This document shows, piece after piece, positions 33,709 through 46,300 of a stretch of 50,322 bases of DNA (within the stretch, counting starts at the first letter, position 1; each line of letters starts with the position of its first letter). This DNA is from Desulforhopalus sp. Its GTDB lineage: Bacteria; Desulfobacterota; Desulfobulbia; Desulfobulbales; Desulfocapsaceae. The stretch lies in the NCBI GenBank assembly GCA_024710585.1, contig JANJUM010000005.1, forward strand, positions 1 through 50,322, in the 5' to 3' direction. Below the pieces are notes generated by a model. The model was not told the DNA's origin. It saw only the letters and a list, made by a program, of their open reading frames with translations, and made no database searches. The translations under genes and the position numbers were made by a program.

Positions 33709-34284
33709 ATGAAGGCAGTCGCGTTTTGCGGCAGTGCGCGGAAGAACGGCAATACCGCCTTTCTGCTCAATACCGTCCTCGAGCGCCTCGAGGCCCAGGG
33801 CATCGCCACCGAACTGGTGGAACTGGCCGGCAGGGATATCTCCGGCTGCAAGGCCTGCTACGGCTGTTTCAAGAACAAGGACAATCGCTGCGTCTTCGAC
33901 AGCGATATCGTCAACGAGGCCGTCGCCAGGATGGTCGAGGCGGATATCATCCTCCTCGGCTCGCCGACCTACTTCGCCGGGATCAGCCCGGAAATCAAGG
34001 CTCTCATCGACCGCTGCGGCATGGTCGGCCGCGCCAACGGCGACCTCTACAAGCGCAAGCTCGGGGCGGCGGTGGTGGCGGTGCGCCGTGCCGGGGCTAT
34101 CCATGTCTTCGACTCCCTCAACCACTTCTTCCTCATCGGGCAGATGATTGTCGTCGGTTCCTCCTACTGGAACATCGGCCGCGGGCGGGAGAAGGGCGAG
34201 GTCGCCGGCGACGAGGAAGGCATCCTCACCATGCGCACCCTCGGCGACAATATCGCCTGGCTGGCCGAGAAAATCAAAGGCTAG
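33709..34284 (+). CDS. Iron-sulfur flavoprotein (flavodoxin/NADPH-FMN reductase family)
   Basis: 191 residues with a flavodoxin-like fold. G-S-A-R-K-N-G-N-T near 8-16 is the FMN phosphate loop. C47-x2-C50-x2-C53-x7-C61 is the cysteine spacing of the iron-sulfur flavoprotein (ISF) family of anaerobes, which hold a [4Fe-4S] cluster near FMN. S-P-T-Y-F-A-G-I near 85-95 contacts the flavin ring. It should pass electrons between ferredoxin and small acceptors such as oxygen or peroxide; the real partner is unknown. It is followed 31 bases later by the NtrC-type regulator. Confidence 0.87.
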   Translation: MKAVAFCGSARKNGNTAFLLNTVLERLEAQGIATELVELAGRDISGCKACYGCFKNKDNRCVFDSDIVNEAVARMVEADIILLGSPTYFAGISPEIKALIDRCGMVGRANGDLYKRKLGAAVVAVRRAGAIHVFDSLNHFFLIGQMIVVGSSYWNIGRGREKGEVAGDEEGILTMRTLGDNIAWLAEKIKG

Positions 34285-34315
34285 CGGCGAATTTCGGCGG
34301 GTCGAAGGAGAGGCG

Positions 34316-35686
34316 ATGGCTGCGGACAGGCAGGCAGGGATCACCGTGCTGGTGGTCGACGACGACCAGGTGCACCGCTACACCCTCTGCTCGCTCATCC
34401 GTCAGTGGGGCTGGCGCACCGCCGAGGCCGACGACGGCAGCACGGCGGTGGCGGCGGTGGGGCGCCAGCAGTACGACGCGGTGCTCATGGACGTGCGCAT
34501 GGCGCGCATGGACGGCCACGAGGCCTTCCGCCGCATCCACGCCGTGCAGCCGAGCCTGCCGGTGATCATCATGACCGCCTACTCTTCGGTGGAGGACGCC
34601 GTCGAGGCCATGCGCCAGGGGGCCCACGACTACCTCACCAAGCCGCTCGACTTCGACCGGCTGCGCTTGGCGCTGCTGCGCGCGGTGGACCACCGCCAGG
34701 TGGCGGCCAGCCGGCAGCAGGCAGCCGAGGAGCGGCCGGCACTCGACACCGCCATCATCGGCACTTCGCCGCCCATGCAGGAACTCCTCGAGATGATCGG
34801 CTACGTCGCCCCCACCGAGGCGACGGTGCTCATCACCGGGGAGTCGGGCACCGGCAAGGAGCTGGTCGCCGAGGCCCTGCACCGCAACAGCGCGCGACGC
34901 GACAAGCCCTTCGTCAAGGTCAACTGCGCCGCCCTGGCCGAGACCCTGCTCGAGTCGGAGCTCTTCGGGCATGAGAAGGGGGCCTTCACCGGCGCCGATC
35001 GCCGCCGCGAGGGCAAGTTCGTCCAGGCCGACGGCGGCACCCTTTTCCTCGACGAGATCGGCGAGACCTCGGCGGCGATGCAGGTCAAGCTGCTGCGGGT
35101 GCTGCAGGAGCAGGAGCTGCAGCGCGTCGGCGGCGAGGCGACGGTGCGCGTCGACGTGCGCATCCTCGCCGCGACCAACCGCGATCTCGAGGAGGAGGTA
35201 CGGCGCAACGCTTTCCGCGAGGACCTCTATTACCGCCTCAACGTGGTCATGCTCACCGTGCCGCCCCTGCGCCAGCGCGGCGACGACATCCGCCTGCTCG
35301 TCAACCACTTCGCCGGCAGGTTCGCCGAGAAGAACCGCCGCGTCCTCGACGGCATCACCAGCGAGTGCATGGAACTGCTGCTCGCCTATCCCTGGCCAGG
35401 CAATGTGCGCGAACTGGAGAACGCCATCGAGCGCGGCATCATCCTCATGCGCGGCACCGAACTCACCGAAAAGAGCCTGCCGCTGACCCTGCAGAACCAC
35501 GGCCTGCGCAGCCGCGAACGCGACAACGGCAGTGGCGCAGGAGAGCCGTCGTCGCTCTTCGACGTCGAGAAGCAGGCCATCCTCAAGACCCTCGACGAGA
35601 CCGGGGGCAACAAGAGCGAGGCGGCGCGCCGCCTTGGCATCACCCGTAAGACCCTGCTCAACAAGCTCAAAGGTTACGACGGCTGA
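34316..35686 (+). CDS. NtrC-family sigma54 response regulator
   Basis: 456 residues. Residues 1-120 are a receiver domain with acidic D15-D16, phosphorylated D59 and a Lys in L-T-K-P. Residues about 140-370 are the AAA+ sigma54-interacting domain: Walker A G-E-S-G-T-G-K-E and the G-A-F-T-G-A loop that contacts sigma54. Residues about 405-450 are a Fis-type helix-turn-helix (S-E-A-A-R-R-L-G-I-T-R-K-T-L-L). The ATG at 34316 follows GGAGAGGCG and 31 bases of space; the frame is open further upstream only inside the flavoprotein gene. No histidine kinase lies beside it, so it is an orphan here. Targets are not shown. Confidence 0.93.
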   Translation: MAADRQAGITVLVVDDDQVHRYTLCSLIRQWGWRTAEADDGSTAVAAVGRQQYDAVLMDVRMARMDGHEAFRRIHAVQPSLPVIIMTAYSSVEDAVEAMRQGAHDYLTKPLDFDRLRLALLRAVDHRQVAASRQQAAEERPALDTAIIGTSPPMQELLEMIGYVAPTEATVLITGESGTGKELVAEALHRNSARRDKPFVKVNCAALAETLLESELFGHEKGAFTGADRRREGKFVQADGGTLFLDEIGETSAAMQVKLLRVLQEQELQRVGGEATVRVDVRILAATNRDLEEEVRRNAFREDLYYRLNVVMLTVPPLRQRGDDIRLLVNHFAGRFAEKNRRVLDGITSECMELLLAYPWPGNVRELENAIERGIILMRGTELTEKSLPLTLQNHGLRSRERDNGSGAGEPSSLFDVEKQAILKTLDETGGNKSEAARRLGITRKTLLNKLKGYDG

Positions 35687-35860
35687 GAAACTTTCCGCTC
35701 TTTGCCTCCCCCTGAGAAAAGCCACCTGCCCGCTGGACGACGGCGCCTTGACGTTCGCGCCTTCCCGGAGCCGGGTGGCGGCCTCTGTCACTGAGGGGTT
35801 TTCCCGTGATTTCGAGCCATAACCCCAACCTTGTCGGGCTACCACATGCTGTCCCTTGCC

Positions 35861-35889
35861 TTGACAAGGAAAATTCGGCTACTTATCGT
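35861..35889 (+). promoter_or_regulatory. grpE-dnaK promoter
   Basis: Consensus TTGACA (35861-35866), a 17-base spacer and TATCGT (35884-35889), four of six matches, lie 75 bases before grpE. No CIRCE repeat and no sigma32 type -35/-10 pair is seen, so control may act through another route. The region 35687-35963 holds nothing else. Confidence 0.55.
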
Positions 35890-35963
35890 TGGCACAGGTT
35901 TGAGACTGCCGGAGCGGGGGAAGCCCTGAACCGCTTAGAAAAATTGGATTCGAGAGGGAGAAT

Positions 35964-36554
35964 GTGGTGAGTGAGGAGAATCTGAAGGACGTGTTGGAGG
36001 AGACCGAATCCGTCGCCGCAGCCGACGCCGCAGTCGAGGGCGAGGCTGTCGCCGAAGATGCCGCAAAGGAACTGCGCGAGGCCCGCGAAGAGCTGGCCGC
36101 CCTGCGTGACCGGGTGCTGCGCATGGCCGCCGAGAGCGAGAATTTCAAAAAGCGCATGGAGAGGGAGCGCATCGCCGGGCTGAAGTACGCCGGCGAGGCC
36201 ATCTTCCGTGAGATGCTGCCGGTGGTCGACAATCTCGAGCGCGCCATCGGCCAGGGCATCGTATCCGGTGCCGATGCCGAGAAGAACCTCGCCGCCCTGT
36301 TGGCCGGGGTGCAACTCGTCCTCAAGAGCCTGCTCTCCACCCTGGAGAAGTTCGAGGTCAAGCCGGTGGAGAGCGTTGGCCAGCCCTTCGACCCCCAGAA
36401 ACAGGAGGCCCTGACCATGGAGGCGAGCGACACCGTACCCGCCAACCATGTCATCCTCGAATACGAAAAGGGCTATTATTACAAGGACAGGCTGCTGCGC
36501 GCCGCCAAGGTCGTCGTCTCCTCGGGAGCGGCCGTCGCGAGCCCGGGCAAATGA
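35964..36554 (+). CDS. grpE: GrpE nucleotide-exchange co-chaperone
   Basis: 196 residues. Residues about 1-40 are acidic and low complexity, about 40-110 a long coiled-coil helix (E-L-R-E-A-R-E-E-L-A-A-L-R-D-R-V-L-R-M), and about 115-190 the beta-wing domain with the family signature (V-I-L-E-Y-E-K-G-Y-Y, R-L-L-R-A-A-K-V). It ejects ADP from DnaK. It starts at GTG 35964 after GAGAGGGAG; a second GTG follows directly. It is 134 bases before dnaK and on the same strand, so both are probably one transcript. hrcA and dnaJ are not adjacent. Confidence 0.93.
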   Translation: MVSEENLKDVLEETESVAAADAAVEGEAVAEDAAKELREAREELAALRDRVLRMAAESENFKKRMERERIAGLKYAGEAIFREMLPVVDNLERAIGQGIVSGADAEKNLAALLAGVQLVLKSLLSTLEKFEVKPVESVGQPFDPQKQEALTMEASDTVPANHVILEYEKGYYYKDRLLRAAKVVVSSGAAVASPGK

Positions 36555-36688
36555 GGCGTGGAGCTTGACAAGCTGGAGAAAATGACAATTTTACAGGAGG
36601 TTGCCGCGCCCCTGGCGCGTTGCCGCCAAATAAACGAATAATGTTGGACGGATAGCATATCCGATGAGAAAGCAGAAGGAGAGAGAAG

Positions 36689-38596
<1,908 letters not shown>

Positions 38597-38620
38597 GACT
38601 CTGTAACGACCTGGTCAGAC

Positions 38621-38655
38621 AAGGGGAGTGGGGCGCGCAACCCACTCCCCTTTTT
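38621..38655 (+). terminator. dnaK terminator
   Basis: The perfect 12-bp stem AAGGGGAGTGGG/CCCACTCCCCTT has an eight-base loop and ends in TTTTTG. It begins 25 bases after the dnaK stop. It separates the heat-shock operon from trpS. Confidence 0.92.
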
Positions 38656-38728
38656 GTTTCGATTGCGGTATGGTAGCGGACTGATTGTTGCGGCCCTCTG
38701 TCATCCACCATCACCCCTCGGGAATGTC

Positions 38729-39694
38729 ATGCGAATCCTCTCTGGTATCCAGCCCTCCGGACAACTCCATATCGGCAACTATTTCGGTATGATGCAGACC
38801 ATGATCGCCCAGATGGAGAGCTCCGAGCTCTACGTCTTCCTCGTCGATCTCCACGCCCTCACCTCGGTGCGCGAGCGCGACCGTCTCGCCCGGGGCACCC
38901 TCGAGGCTGCCGCCGACTTCCTCGCCCTCGGCCTCGACCCCGACAAGTGCATCTTCTGGGTGCAGTCCGACGTCCCCGAGGTCTGCGAGCTCACCTGGGT
39001 GCTGTCGACCATTGCCCCCATGGGCCTCATCGAGCGCTGCCACTCCTACAAGGACAAGATAGCCAAGGGGCTGTCGGCCAGCCACGGCCTCTTCTCTTAC
39101 CCGGTGCTGATGGCCGCCGACATCCTCCTCTATCAGGCGGAGCGGGTGCCGGTGGGCAAGGACCAGAAACAGCACCTCGAGGTGGCCCGAGATCTGGCCA
39201 TCAAGTTCAACAACGAGTATGGCGAGACCTTCACCGTGCCCGAACCGGCCATCGACGAGAACACCGCCATCGTCCCCGGCATCGACGGCCAGAAGATGTC
39301 CAAATCCTATGGCAACACCATCCCCATCTTCCTCGAGGGCAAGGAGCTCAAGAAGCGGGTCATGGCCATCGAGACCGACGCCACCCCGGTGGAGGCGCCG
39401 AAGGACCCGGAGCGCTGCAATCTCTACAAGATATTGAAGCTGTTCGCCTCCGCCGAGCGCATGGCCGAGATCCATCGGCTCTATGTCGAGGGCGGGGCCG
39501 CCTACGGCTATCTCAAGCTCGAACTGCTCGACCTGCTCAACGACAAGTTCGGCGAGGCGCGGCGCAGAAAGAGCGAACTGCTCGCCGACCCCGCCTCCTT
39601 GCGGGCCATACTCGGTCGGGGCCGTGACAAGGCGCGGGCGAAGGCCACGGTAACCCTCGACCTGGTCCGCGACCGGGTCGGCTTGAAATATTGA
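38729..39694 (+). CDS. trpS: Tryptophanyl-tRNA synthetase
   Basis: 321 residues, normal for the short bacterial form. Class I motifs are visible: H-I-G-N (variant of HIGH) near 14-17 in Q-L-H-I-G-N-Y, and K-M-S-K-S near 190. It charges tRNA-Trp. The ATG at 38729 has GGGA before it and matches the family start; the frame extends upstream to 38654 without support. The HD-domain gene starts 10 bases after its stop, so the two are probably co-transcribed. Confidence 0.95.
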   Translation: MRILSGIQPSGQLHIGNYFGMMQTMIAQMESSELYVFLVDLHALTSVRERDRLARGTLEAAADFLALGLDPDKCIFWVQSDVPEVCELTWVLSTIAPMGLIERCHSYKDKIAKGLSASHGLFSYPVLMAADILLYQAERVPVGKDQKQHLEVARDLAIKFNNEYGETFTVPEPAIDENTAIVPGIDGQKMSKSYGNTIPIFLEGKELKKRVMAIETDATPVEAPKDPERCNLYKILKLFASAERMAEIHRLYVEGGAAYGYLKLELLDLLNDKFGEARRRKSELLADPASLRAILGRGRDKARAKATVTLDLVRDRVGLKY

Positions 39695-39704
39695 GGGGGG
39701 CGCC

Positions 39705-40271
39705 ATGGGCTACGGCATCACCAGAGAAGAGGCCATGACCTTGCTCCACGCCCACCTCAAGGCGGAGCATCTCCTCAACCACTCCCTGGCCGCCGAGGCG
39801 GTGCTGGGCGCCGCCGCCGCACGGCTCGGCGGCGATGTGCTGCAGTGGCGCCTGGCCGGCCTCCTCCACGACCTCGACTCGGAGAGCCACCCCGACCTCG
39901 CCGTGCACACCAGGGGAACGGCGGCGATCCTCGAGGATAAGGGCGTCGACAGGGAGATTATCGAGGCCATCCGCCTGCACAACCTCACCGCCTGGCCGGG
40001 GGAGACGCGCACCACCCCCTTCCATCACGCCCTCGCCGCCGGGGAGACCATCACCGGGCTGATCGTCGCCGCCGCCCTGGTCATCCCGGAGAGAAAACTC
40101 GCCCTGGTCAAGGCCAAGTCGGTGCGCAAGCGCTACAAGGAAAAGGCCTTCGCCCGGGGTGCCGACCGCGATATCATTGCCGAGTGCGAGCTGGCCGGCA
40201 TCCCCCTGGCCGAGTTCTGCGACATGAGCCTGGCGGCTATGCAGGACATAGCCGGCGAGATTGGCCTCTGA
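39705..40271 (+). CDS. HD-domain phosphohydrolase
   Basis: 188 residues. The HD superfamily metal site is visible as H-S-L-A-A-E-A near 25, the H-D pair (L-H-D-L) near 57 and a later His (H-N) near 93. Such proteins hydrolyse phosphate bonds in nucleotides or signal molecules; substrate is unknown. It starts 10 bases after trpS and is followed 45 bases later by the metallophosphoesterase lipoprotein gene. It has no membrane segment, signal peptide or HDIG/GYP motif, so it is not a typical c-di-GMP phosphodiesterase. Confidence 0.85.
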   Translation: MGYGITREEAMTLLHAHLKAEHLLNHSLAAEAVLGAAAARLGGDVLQWRLAGLLHDLDSESHPDLAVHTRGTAAILEDKGVDREIIEAIRLHNLTAWPGETRTTPFHHALAAGETITGLIVAAALVIPERKLALVKAKSVRKRYKEKAFARGADRDIIAECELAGIPLAEFCDMSLAAMQDIAGEIGL

Positions 40272-40316
40272 TCACTCGCCTCACACCCCTTACCCGCACG
40301 CTGAGGACCTCTACCG

Positions 40317-41276
40317 ATGACCCGTTCTCTCCTGCCATTCCTGCCCAAAAGCTGCTTCCCACAGCGGCTGATGCTCATCCTCGCCCTGGTCCTCTCGCTG
40401 GCGCTGAGCGGTTGTGCCGGCAGGGGGGAGGAGGTCGTGGAGCAGCCGCACCACCTGGTGATCCTCGGCGACCCCCATCTTCCCGGGCGCGATGTTCCCA
40501 AGAAGGAAAAGGTGGTGGAGACCATCAACTCCTGGAAGGACGTGGAGATGGTGGTGGCGGTGGGTGATATCTGCGCCGATTTTGGCACCGACGAAGAATA
40601 CGCCTTTGCCAGGAAGTTCTTCTCGCGTCTGCATAGCCCCTTCTTCCCCATCACCGGCAACCATGACTATTTCTATGCCGACCCGGACATCGGCAAGGGG
40701 CGCCTGGTCAGTGGAAGTCGTCAGTCCCAGGAAGCCAAGCTTGCCAAGTTCCAACAGACCTTTGCCCTGCCGAGCCTCTACTATAGCCGCTACGTGGGCG
40801 ACTATCTGCTGATCTTCCTCTCGGCCGACCACGCCACCTTCCTCGCTGGCCTCTCCGAGAAGCAACTCGCCTGGCTGCGCCGGGAACTGGCCGAAAACCA
40901 TCGCACGCCGACCATCATCGTCTTCCACGCCCCGCTCGACAAGACCCTGCGCCCGTACCGTCACTGGATCAACACCCCCGATTTCATCGCCCAGCCGGTG
41001 CAGGAGGTGCACGATATCCTCGCCGACAACCGCCAGGTCTTCCTCTGGGTCTCCGGGCACACCCACACCCCGCCCAGCGAGGAGAGCTATGCCTCGGAGG
41101 TCAATCTCTACGACGGCCACGTCACCAATATCCACAACAAGGATATGAACCGCTCCTCGATCTGGACCAACTCGCTCTTTCTCTATCCCGACAGGGTGGT
41201 GGTCAAGACTTATAGCCATGACGACAAGGCCTGGCTGCCCCATCTCGAACGGGTTATCGAATCGCCCAGCCCGTGA
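40317..41276 (+). CDS. Metallophosphoesterase lipoprotein
   Basis: 319 residues with a lipoprotein signal (hydrophobic core about 18-30, lipobox L-S-G-C at 30-33). The mature part has the calcineurin-type order: G-D-P-H near 50, G-D-I-C near 83, G-N-H-D near 112, a H-A-P segment near 205 and G-H-T-H-T near 245, which bind two metals. It should sit in the periplasm or outer membrane and act on a phosphoester. Substrate is unknown. It is the third gene of a possible trpS-HD-phosphoesterase unit. Confidence 0.87.
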   Translation: MTRSLLPFLPKSCFPQRLMLILALVLSLALSGCAGRGEEVVEQPHHLVILGDPHLPGRDVPKKEKVVETINSWKDVEMVVAVGDICADFGTDEEYAFARKFFSRLHSPFFPITGNHDYFYADPDIGKGRLVSGSRQSQEAKLAKFQQTFALPSLYYSRYVGDYLLIFLSADHATFLAGLSEKQLAWLRRELAENHRTPTIIVFHAPLDKTLRPYRHWINTPDFIAQPVQEVHDILADNRQVFLWVSGHTHTPPSEESYASEVNLYDGHVTNIHNKDMNRSSIWTNSLFLYPDRVVVKTYSHDDKAWLPHLERVIESPSP

Positions 41277-41427
41277 AATAGGGGCGGCCGGCCATGCCGT
41301 CCCATCTTCCCCGACCATCGCCGGCGCCTGTCTTGGCGGCTTAGCCTCCCTTCATCCTTGCGCATGAACTCCTGTCACGCAGTGGGAGTTATTGTTTTTC
41401 CGCGCTATAACAAAAGTGTCATATCGT

Positions 41428-41456
41428 TTGACAAGGCGTGGTCCATCACCGATCAT
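41428..41456 (+). promoter_or_regulatory. Promoter of chemoreceptor gene
   Basis: TTGACA (41428-41433), 17 bases and GATCAT (41451-41456), four of six matches, lie 70 bases before the receptor start. The flagellar sigma28 pattern (TAAA-N15-GCCGATAA) was sought and not seen. The rest of 41277-41526 is empty. Confidence 0.45.
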
Positions 41457-41526
41457 GGGACAAATGGCGGACCAGTCCCAGGCCGCTTTCGTCACCCATC
41501 GCCCCCGTCACCAGAGGAGAGAGGCC

Positions 41527-43224
41527 ATGCAATTTTTTCGCAACCTGCGCATCAGGACCAAGCTGCTTGCCGGATTTTCCCTGCTCATCGTCTTCATGGT
41601 GGTCATCGCCTTCAATTCCTATGTTGGCATGCAGCGCATCAAGGAGCGGCTCGACGACATCTTCCTGATCCGCCTGCCGGCCATCGACTTTCTCATCGAG
41701 GCCGATCGCGACCTGCAGCAGCTGCTGGTGGCGGAGCGTTCGCTGGCCTTCAGCGAGGCCGGCACGGAGCGGTATAAGAAATTCGTCACCGACTATGATC
41801 AGAACTACCGCCAATCCGACGAGCGCTGGCAGAAATTCAAGGCGCTGGCCTCCTCGGACGAGGAAAAGAAGGTCATCGCCGTCTATGACAAGGCGCGCGC
41901 CGAGTGGACCGGGGTGTCGCGCCGGGTCCTCGACGAGTTCGGCAAGAACAGCGAGGAAGGGCGCAAAAAGGCGGTGGAACTGACCCTTGGCGAAGCCAGC
42001 GTCAAGTTCGAGGCGATGCGTGAGCAGCTCAATACCCTCACCGAGCGTAACCTCGCCGATGCCGAAAAGGCCAGCAAGACCGCCAACGAGACCTACGCGG
42101 TGGCCCTGTCGGTGCTCGTCGGCGGCCTGGTGGTCGGCGTATTGCTCTCCGTGGCCATGGCGGTAATCATCGGCCTGTCCATCACCAGGCCCATCAATGC
42201 CGCCGTGGTCAGCCTCAAGGACATCGCCGAAGGGGAGGGCGACCTTACCCGCGAGCTGCCTGCCAGCGGCAAGGACGAGGTGGGCGAGCTGGCCAGGTGG
42301 TTCAACACCTTTCTCGCCAAACTGCAGGGGATCATCGCCGAGGTGGCGACCAACGCCCGTGTGGTCGACCAGTCGTCCGGCAGCCTGCTCGACATCGCCA
42401 GCAAGCTGGCGTCCAGTGCCAGCCTGGCCTCGGCCCGCGCCAGCAGCGTCGCCGGCTCCTCCCAGGATATGAGTGGCAAGATGCAGCGCGTCGCCGTGGC
42501 CATGGAAGAGACCACCGGCAACACGGCGATGATGGCCACGGCTGTCGAGGAGATGGCGGCGACCATCAACGAGATCGCCCAGAACTCCGAGAAGGCGCGC
42601 AGCATCTCCGACGGGGCGGTGCATCAGGCCTCCTCGGCTTCCGAGAAGATCGTCAACCTTGGCAAGGCGGCCAACGCCATCAGCGCGGTCACCGAGACCA
42701 TCACCGAGATCAGCGAGCAGACCAACCTGCTCGCTTTGAACGCCACCATCGAGGCGGCCCGCGCCGGCGAGGCCGGCAAGGGTTTTGCCGTCGTCGCCAA
42801 CGAGATCAAGGAACTGGCCAAGCAGACCGCCGCCGCCACCGCCGAGATCAAGGGCAAGATCGATGGCGTCCAGGACACCACCAAGGAGACCATTGCCGAG
42901 ATCGAGTCCATCGCCGCGGTGATCAACACCATCAACGAGATCATCGTCACCATCGCCACCGCCATCGAGGAACAGTCGGCGGCGACGCGGGAGATTTCCT
43001 CCAGCGTCGCCCAGGCCTCGGAGGGCATCGCCGAGGTCAATCAGAATATCGCTCAGGGCAGCGTGGTCATCGAGCAGATGAGCGGCGAGATCGAGGAGGT
43101 CAACGTCTCGGCCGGGGAGATGTCCGGCACCAGCCGCTCCATCGAAAAGAGCGCCGAGGAGTTGCGGCAACTGGCGGCGCAGCTCAACGGCATCATCGGC
43201 CGCTTCAAGTACCGTATCAAATAG
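41527..43224 (+). CDS. Methyl-accepting chemotaxis protein
   Basis: 565 residues. TM1 is about 13-31, a periplasmic four-helix-bundle (4HB_MCP) ligand domain spans about 32-195, and TM2 about 196-217. A HAMP linker follows, then a long cytoplasmic coiled coil. The hairpin tip reads [18 protein letters not shown], the CheA/CheW contact, with G-K-G-F-A-V-V-A. It lacks a C-terminal CheR-binding pentapeptide. It senses an outside signal and controls a chemotaxis kinase. The ATG at 41527 follows GAGGAGAGAGG; an open frame from 41392 is not part of the family. No che genes are nearby. Confidence 0.93.
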   Translation: MQFFRNLRIRTKLLAGFSLLIVFMVVIAFNSYVGMQRIKERLDDIFLIRLPAIDFLIEADRDLQQLLVAERSLAFSEAGTERYKKFVTDYDQNYRQSDERWQKFKALASSDEEKKVIAVYDKARAEWTGVSRRVLDEFGKNSEEGRKKAVELTLGEASVKFEAMREQLNTLTERNLADAEKASKTANETYAVALSVLVGGLVVGVLLSVAMAVIIGLSITRPINAAVVSLKDIAEGEGDLTRELPASGKDEVGELARWFNTFLAKLQGIIAEVATNARVVDQSSGSLLDIASKLASSASLASARASSVAGSSQDMSGKMQRVAVAMEETTGNTAMMATAVEEMAATINEIAQNSEKARSISDGAVHQASSASEKIVNLGKAANAISAVTETITEISEQTNLLALNATIEAARAGEAGKGFAVVANEIKELAKQTAAATAEIKGKIDGVQDTTKETIAEIESIAAVINTINEIIVTIATAIEEQSAATREISSSVAQASEGIAEVNQNIAQGSVVIEQMSGEIEEVNVSAGEMSGTSRSIEKSAEELRQLAAQLNGIIGRFKYRIK

Positions 43225-43245
43225 AGGCGCTGCAGGGGATTGGAT

Positions 43246-43291
43246 AAAAAAAGGGGGGCGGGTCGCATGATGCGGCCCGCCCCCCTTTTTT
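43246..43291. terminator. Long bidirectional terminator
   Basis: An A7 run, GGGGGGCGGG and CGCAT pair with ATGCG and CCCGCCCCCC before T6, giving a stem of about 22 bp with one G-T and almost no loop. The T and A runs on both ends allow termination in both directions. It separates the chemoreceptor from the converging acrB gene. Confidence 0.92.
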
Positions 43292-43307
43292 GTTGCCGGC
43301 GCGGCTG

Positions 43308-46300
43308 TTACCGGTCGAGGGTCAGGGCGCGGCCTTTCTCCCGTCGCCCGCGCCGCGTGAAGAAGCGGATGACGAGCACGAAGAAGAGGGGGATGAAGAC
43401 CACCGCCAGCATGGTGGCGGTGATCATGCCGCCGAGCACGCCGGTGCCGATGGCATGGCGGCTGTTGACCCCGGCGCCGGTGCTGATGGCCAGCGGCAGC
43501 ACGCCGAGCATGAAGGCCATGGAGGTCATGAGAATCGGCCGCAATCGCTGGCGGCTGGCCTTAAGTGTCGATTCGAGGAGATCCCTGCCCTTGTCGTAGC
43601 GGCGCTTGGCGAACTCGACGATGAGGATGGCGTTCTTCGCCGAGAGGCCGATGGTGGTCAGCAGGCCGACCTGGAAGTAGACATCGTTCTCCAGGCCCCT
43701 GGTATAGGTGGCGAGCAGGGCGCCGAGGACGCCGATGGGTACCGCCAGCATGACCGAGAAGGGCACCGACCAGCTCTCGTAGAGGGCGGCCAGGGAGAGG
43801 AAGACCACCAGCAGGGAGATGGCGTAGAGACCGGGCGCCTGGGTGCCGGCCTGCACCTCCTGGAAGGAGGCGCCGGTCCACTCGTAGCCGATGCCGGCCG
43901 GCAGGCTGGCCACCATGCGGTCGATGAGCTGCATGGCGTGGCCGCTCGACTTGCCGGGTGCCGCCTCGCCGACGATCTCGAAGGCCGGGTTGCCGTTATA
44001 GCGTTCGAGGCGCGGCGAGCCGAAGCTCCAGTTGCCGCGGGTGAAGGTCGAGAAGGGCACCATCGCCCCGGTGTTGTTGCGCACATACCACAGATTGAGA
44101 TCCTCCTGCTCCATGCGGAAGGGGGCGTCGGCCTGGAGGTAGACTTTCTTGACTCGGCCCTGGTGAAGGAAGTCGTTGATATAGCTCGACCCCCAGGCGG
44201 TGGACAGGGTGGCGTTGAGGTCGGCTACGGAAATCCCCTGGGCCATGGCCTTTTCGTAGTCGATATCGAGGTTGTACTGCGGCGTGTCCTCCATGCCGTT
44301 GGGCCGCACCCGGGTCAGTTCGGGGTTTTTGGCCGCCATGCCGAGCAGCTGGTTGCGCGCCTCGAGGAGCTTCTCGCGGCCGAGGCCGCCGCGGTCCTGG
44401 AGGAAGAGGTTGAAGCCGGTGGCGCTGCCCAGGGCGGGGATGGCCGGGATGTTGAAGGCGAAGACATTGGCCTCCTTGATGCGCATGAAGGTGCCCATGG
44501 CCCGGCCGACGATGGCCTTGACCGACTGGTCGGGGCGCTTGCGCTCGCTCCAGTCGCGCAGCTGGGCAAAGACCATGCCGACGTTCTGACCCTGGCCGGC
44601 AAAGCTGAAGCCGGCGACGGCGAAGGCTGATTTGACGTTTTCCTTCTCGTTCTCGAGGAAGTGGTTGCGCACTTTGTTGAGCACCCCCTGGGTGCGCTCC
44701 AGGGTCGCCCCCGCCGGCAGCTGCACCATGGCGAGGAAGACCCCCTGGTCCTCCTCGGGGATGAAGGAGGTGGGCAGCTTGGTGAAGACGAAGGCGGTGC
44801 CGGCGAGGAGCAGCAGGTAGACCACGGTGAAGCGGCCGACACGCTTGATGACGTAGCCGACCACCCCCTTGTAGCGGTTGGCGTTACGCTCGAAGAAGCG
44901 GTTGAACCAGCCGAAGAAGCCGCCTTTGCTGGTATGGGCCCCCTTGGCCACCGGTTTGAGCAGGGTGGCGCAGAGGGCCGGGGTGAGGATCAGCGCCACC
45001 AGCACCGAGAGCACCATGGCCGAGACGATGGTCAGCGAGAACTGGCGGTAGATGGCGCCGGTGGAGCCGCCGAAAAAGGCCATGGGTACGAACACCGCCG
45101 ACAGCACCAGGGCGATGCCGACCAGGGCGCCGGTGATCTGGTCCATGGACTTGCGCGTCGCCTCGAGGGGCGACAGCCCCTCTTCGTGCATGATGCGCTC
45201 GACGTTCTCGACGACGACGATGGCGTCGTCCACCAGCAGGCCGATGGCCAGCACCAGGCCGAACATGGTCATGGTGTTGATCGAGTAGCCGAAGGCGGCC
45301 ATGACCCCGAAGGTGCCGAGCAGGACCACCGGTACGGCGATGGTCGGGATGAGCGTGGCCCTGAAATTCTGCAGGAAGAGGTACATGACGAAGAAGACGA
45401 GGATGATCGCCTCGATCAGCGTCTTGACCACCTCTTCGATGGAGATCTTGATGAAGGTGGTGGTGTCGTAGGGGTAGACTACCTGGACCCCGGGCGGGAA
45501 ATAGGGCTCGAGGGAGGCGATTTTCTCCTTCACCGCCTGGGAGGTCGCCAGGGCGTTGGCGCCGGTGGCGAGCATGATGGCCATGCCCGCCGAGGGTTGA
45601 TTGTTGAAGGTCGACACCGCCGAGTAGCTTTCGGCGCCGATCTCCACCCGGGCGACGTCCTTGAGGCGGATCTGCGCCCCGTCGGGCTTGACCTTGAGGA
45701 GGATCTCGGCGAACTCCTCGGGGGAGCTCATCATGGTGCGCGCCATCATCGTCGCGCTGACCTGCTGCCCTTCCACCGCCGGGGTGCCGCCAAGGTTGCC
45801 GACCGCCACCTGGTTGTTCTGGGCGCGGATGGCCGCCGCTACGTCGCTGGGCGTCATATGGAAGCTGTTCAGCTTGTTGGGGTCGAGCCAGATGCGCATG
45901 GCGTACTGGCTGCCGAAGATCTGGATCGAGCCGACCCCCGGCGTGCGGCTCAAGGGGTCACGCAAGGAGGTGACCATGTAGTCGCCGAGGTCGAAGTTGG
46001 TCATCGAGCCGTCGGAGGAGATGAGGCCGACCACCATGAGAAAGGTCGAGTTGGACTTGTTGACCTGCACCCCCTCCTGCTGCACCGCCTGGGGCAGCAG
46101 CGCCATGGCCTGCTGCAGCTTGTTCTGCACCTGCACCTGGGCGATGTCGGGGTTGGTGCCGGTGTCAAAGGTGAGGCTGATGGTGACGTTGCCGGAGGAG
46201 GAGCTCTCCGACTTCATATAGAGGAAATTGTCGAGCCCGGTCATGCTCTGTTCGATGATCTGCGTGACGCTGTTCTCGATGGTCTGCGCCGAGGCACCGG

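Noticed and set aside
35687-35963. CIRCE element, sigma32 or sigma54 promoter before grpE
   Set aside because: No TTAGCACTC inverted repeat and no sigma32 -10 were seen. A TTGGCACAGG near 35890 lacks the second sigma54 half.
41277-41526. Flagellar sigma28 promoter for the chemoreceptor
   Set aside because: No TAAA-N15-GCCGATAA match; a sigma70-like pair fits better.
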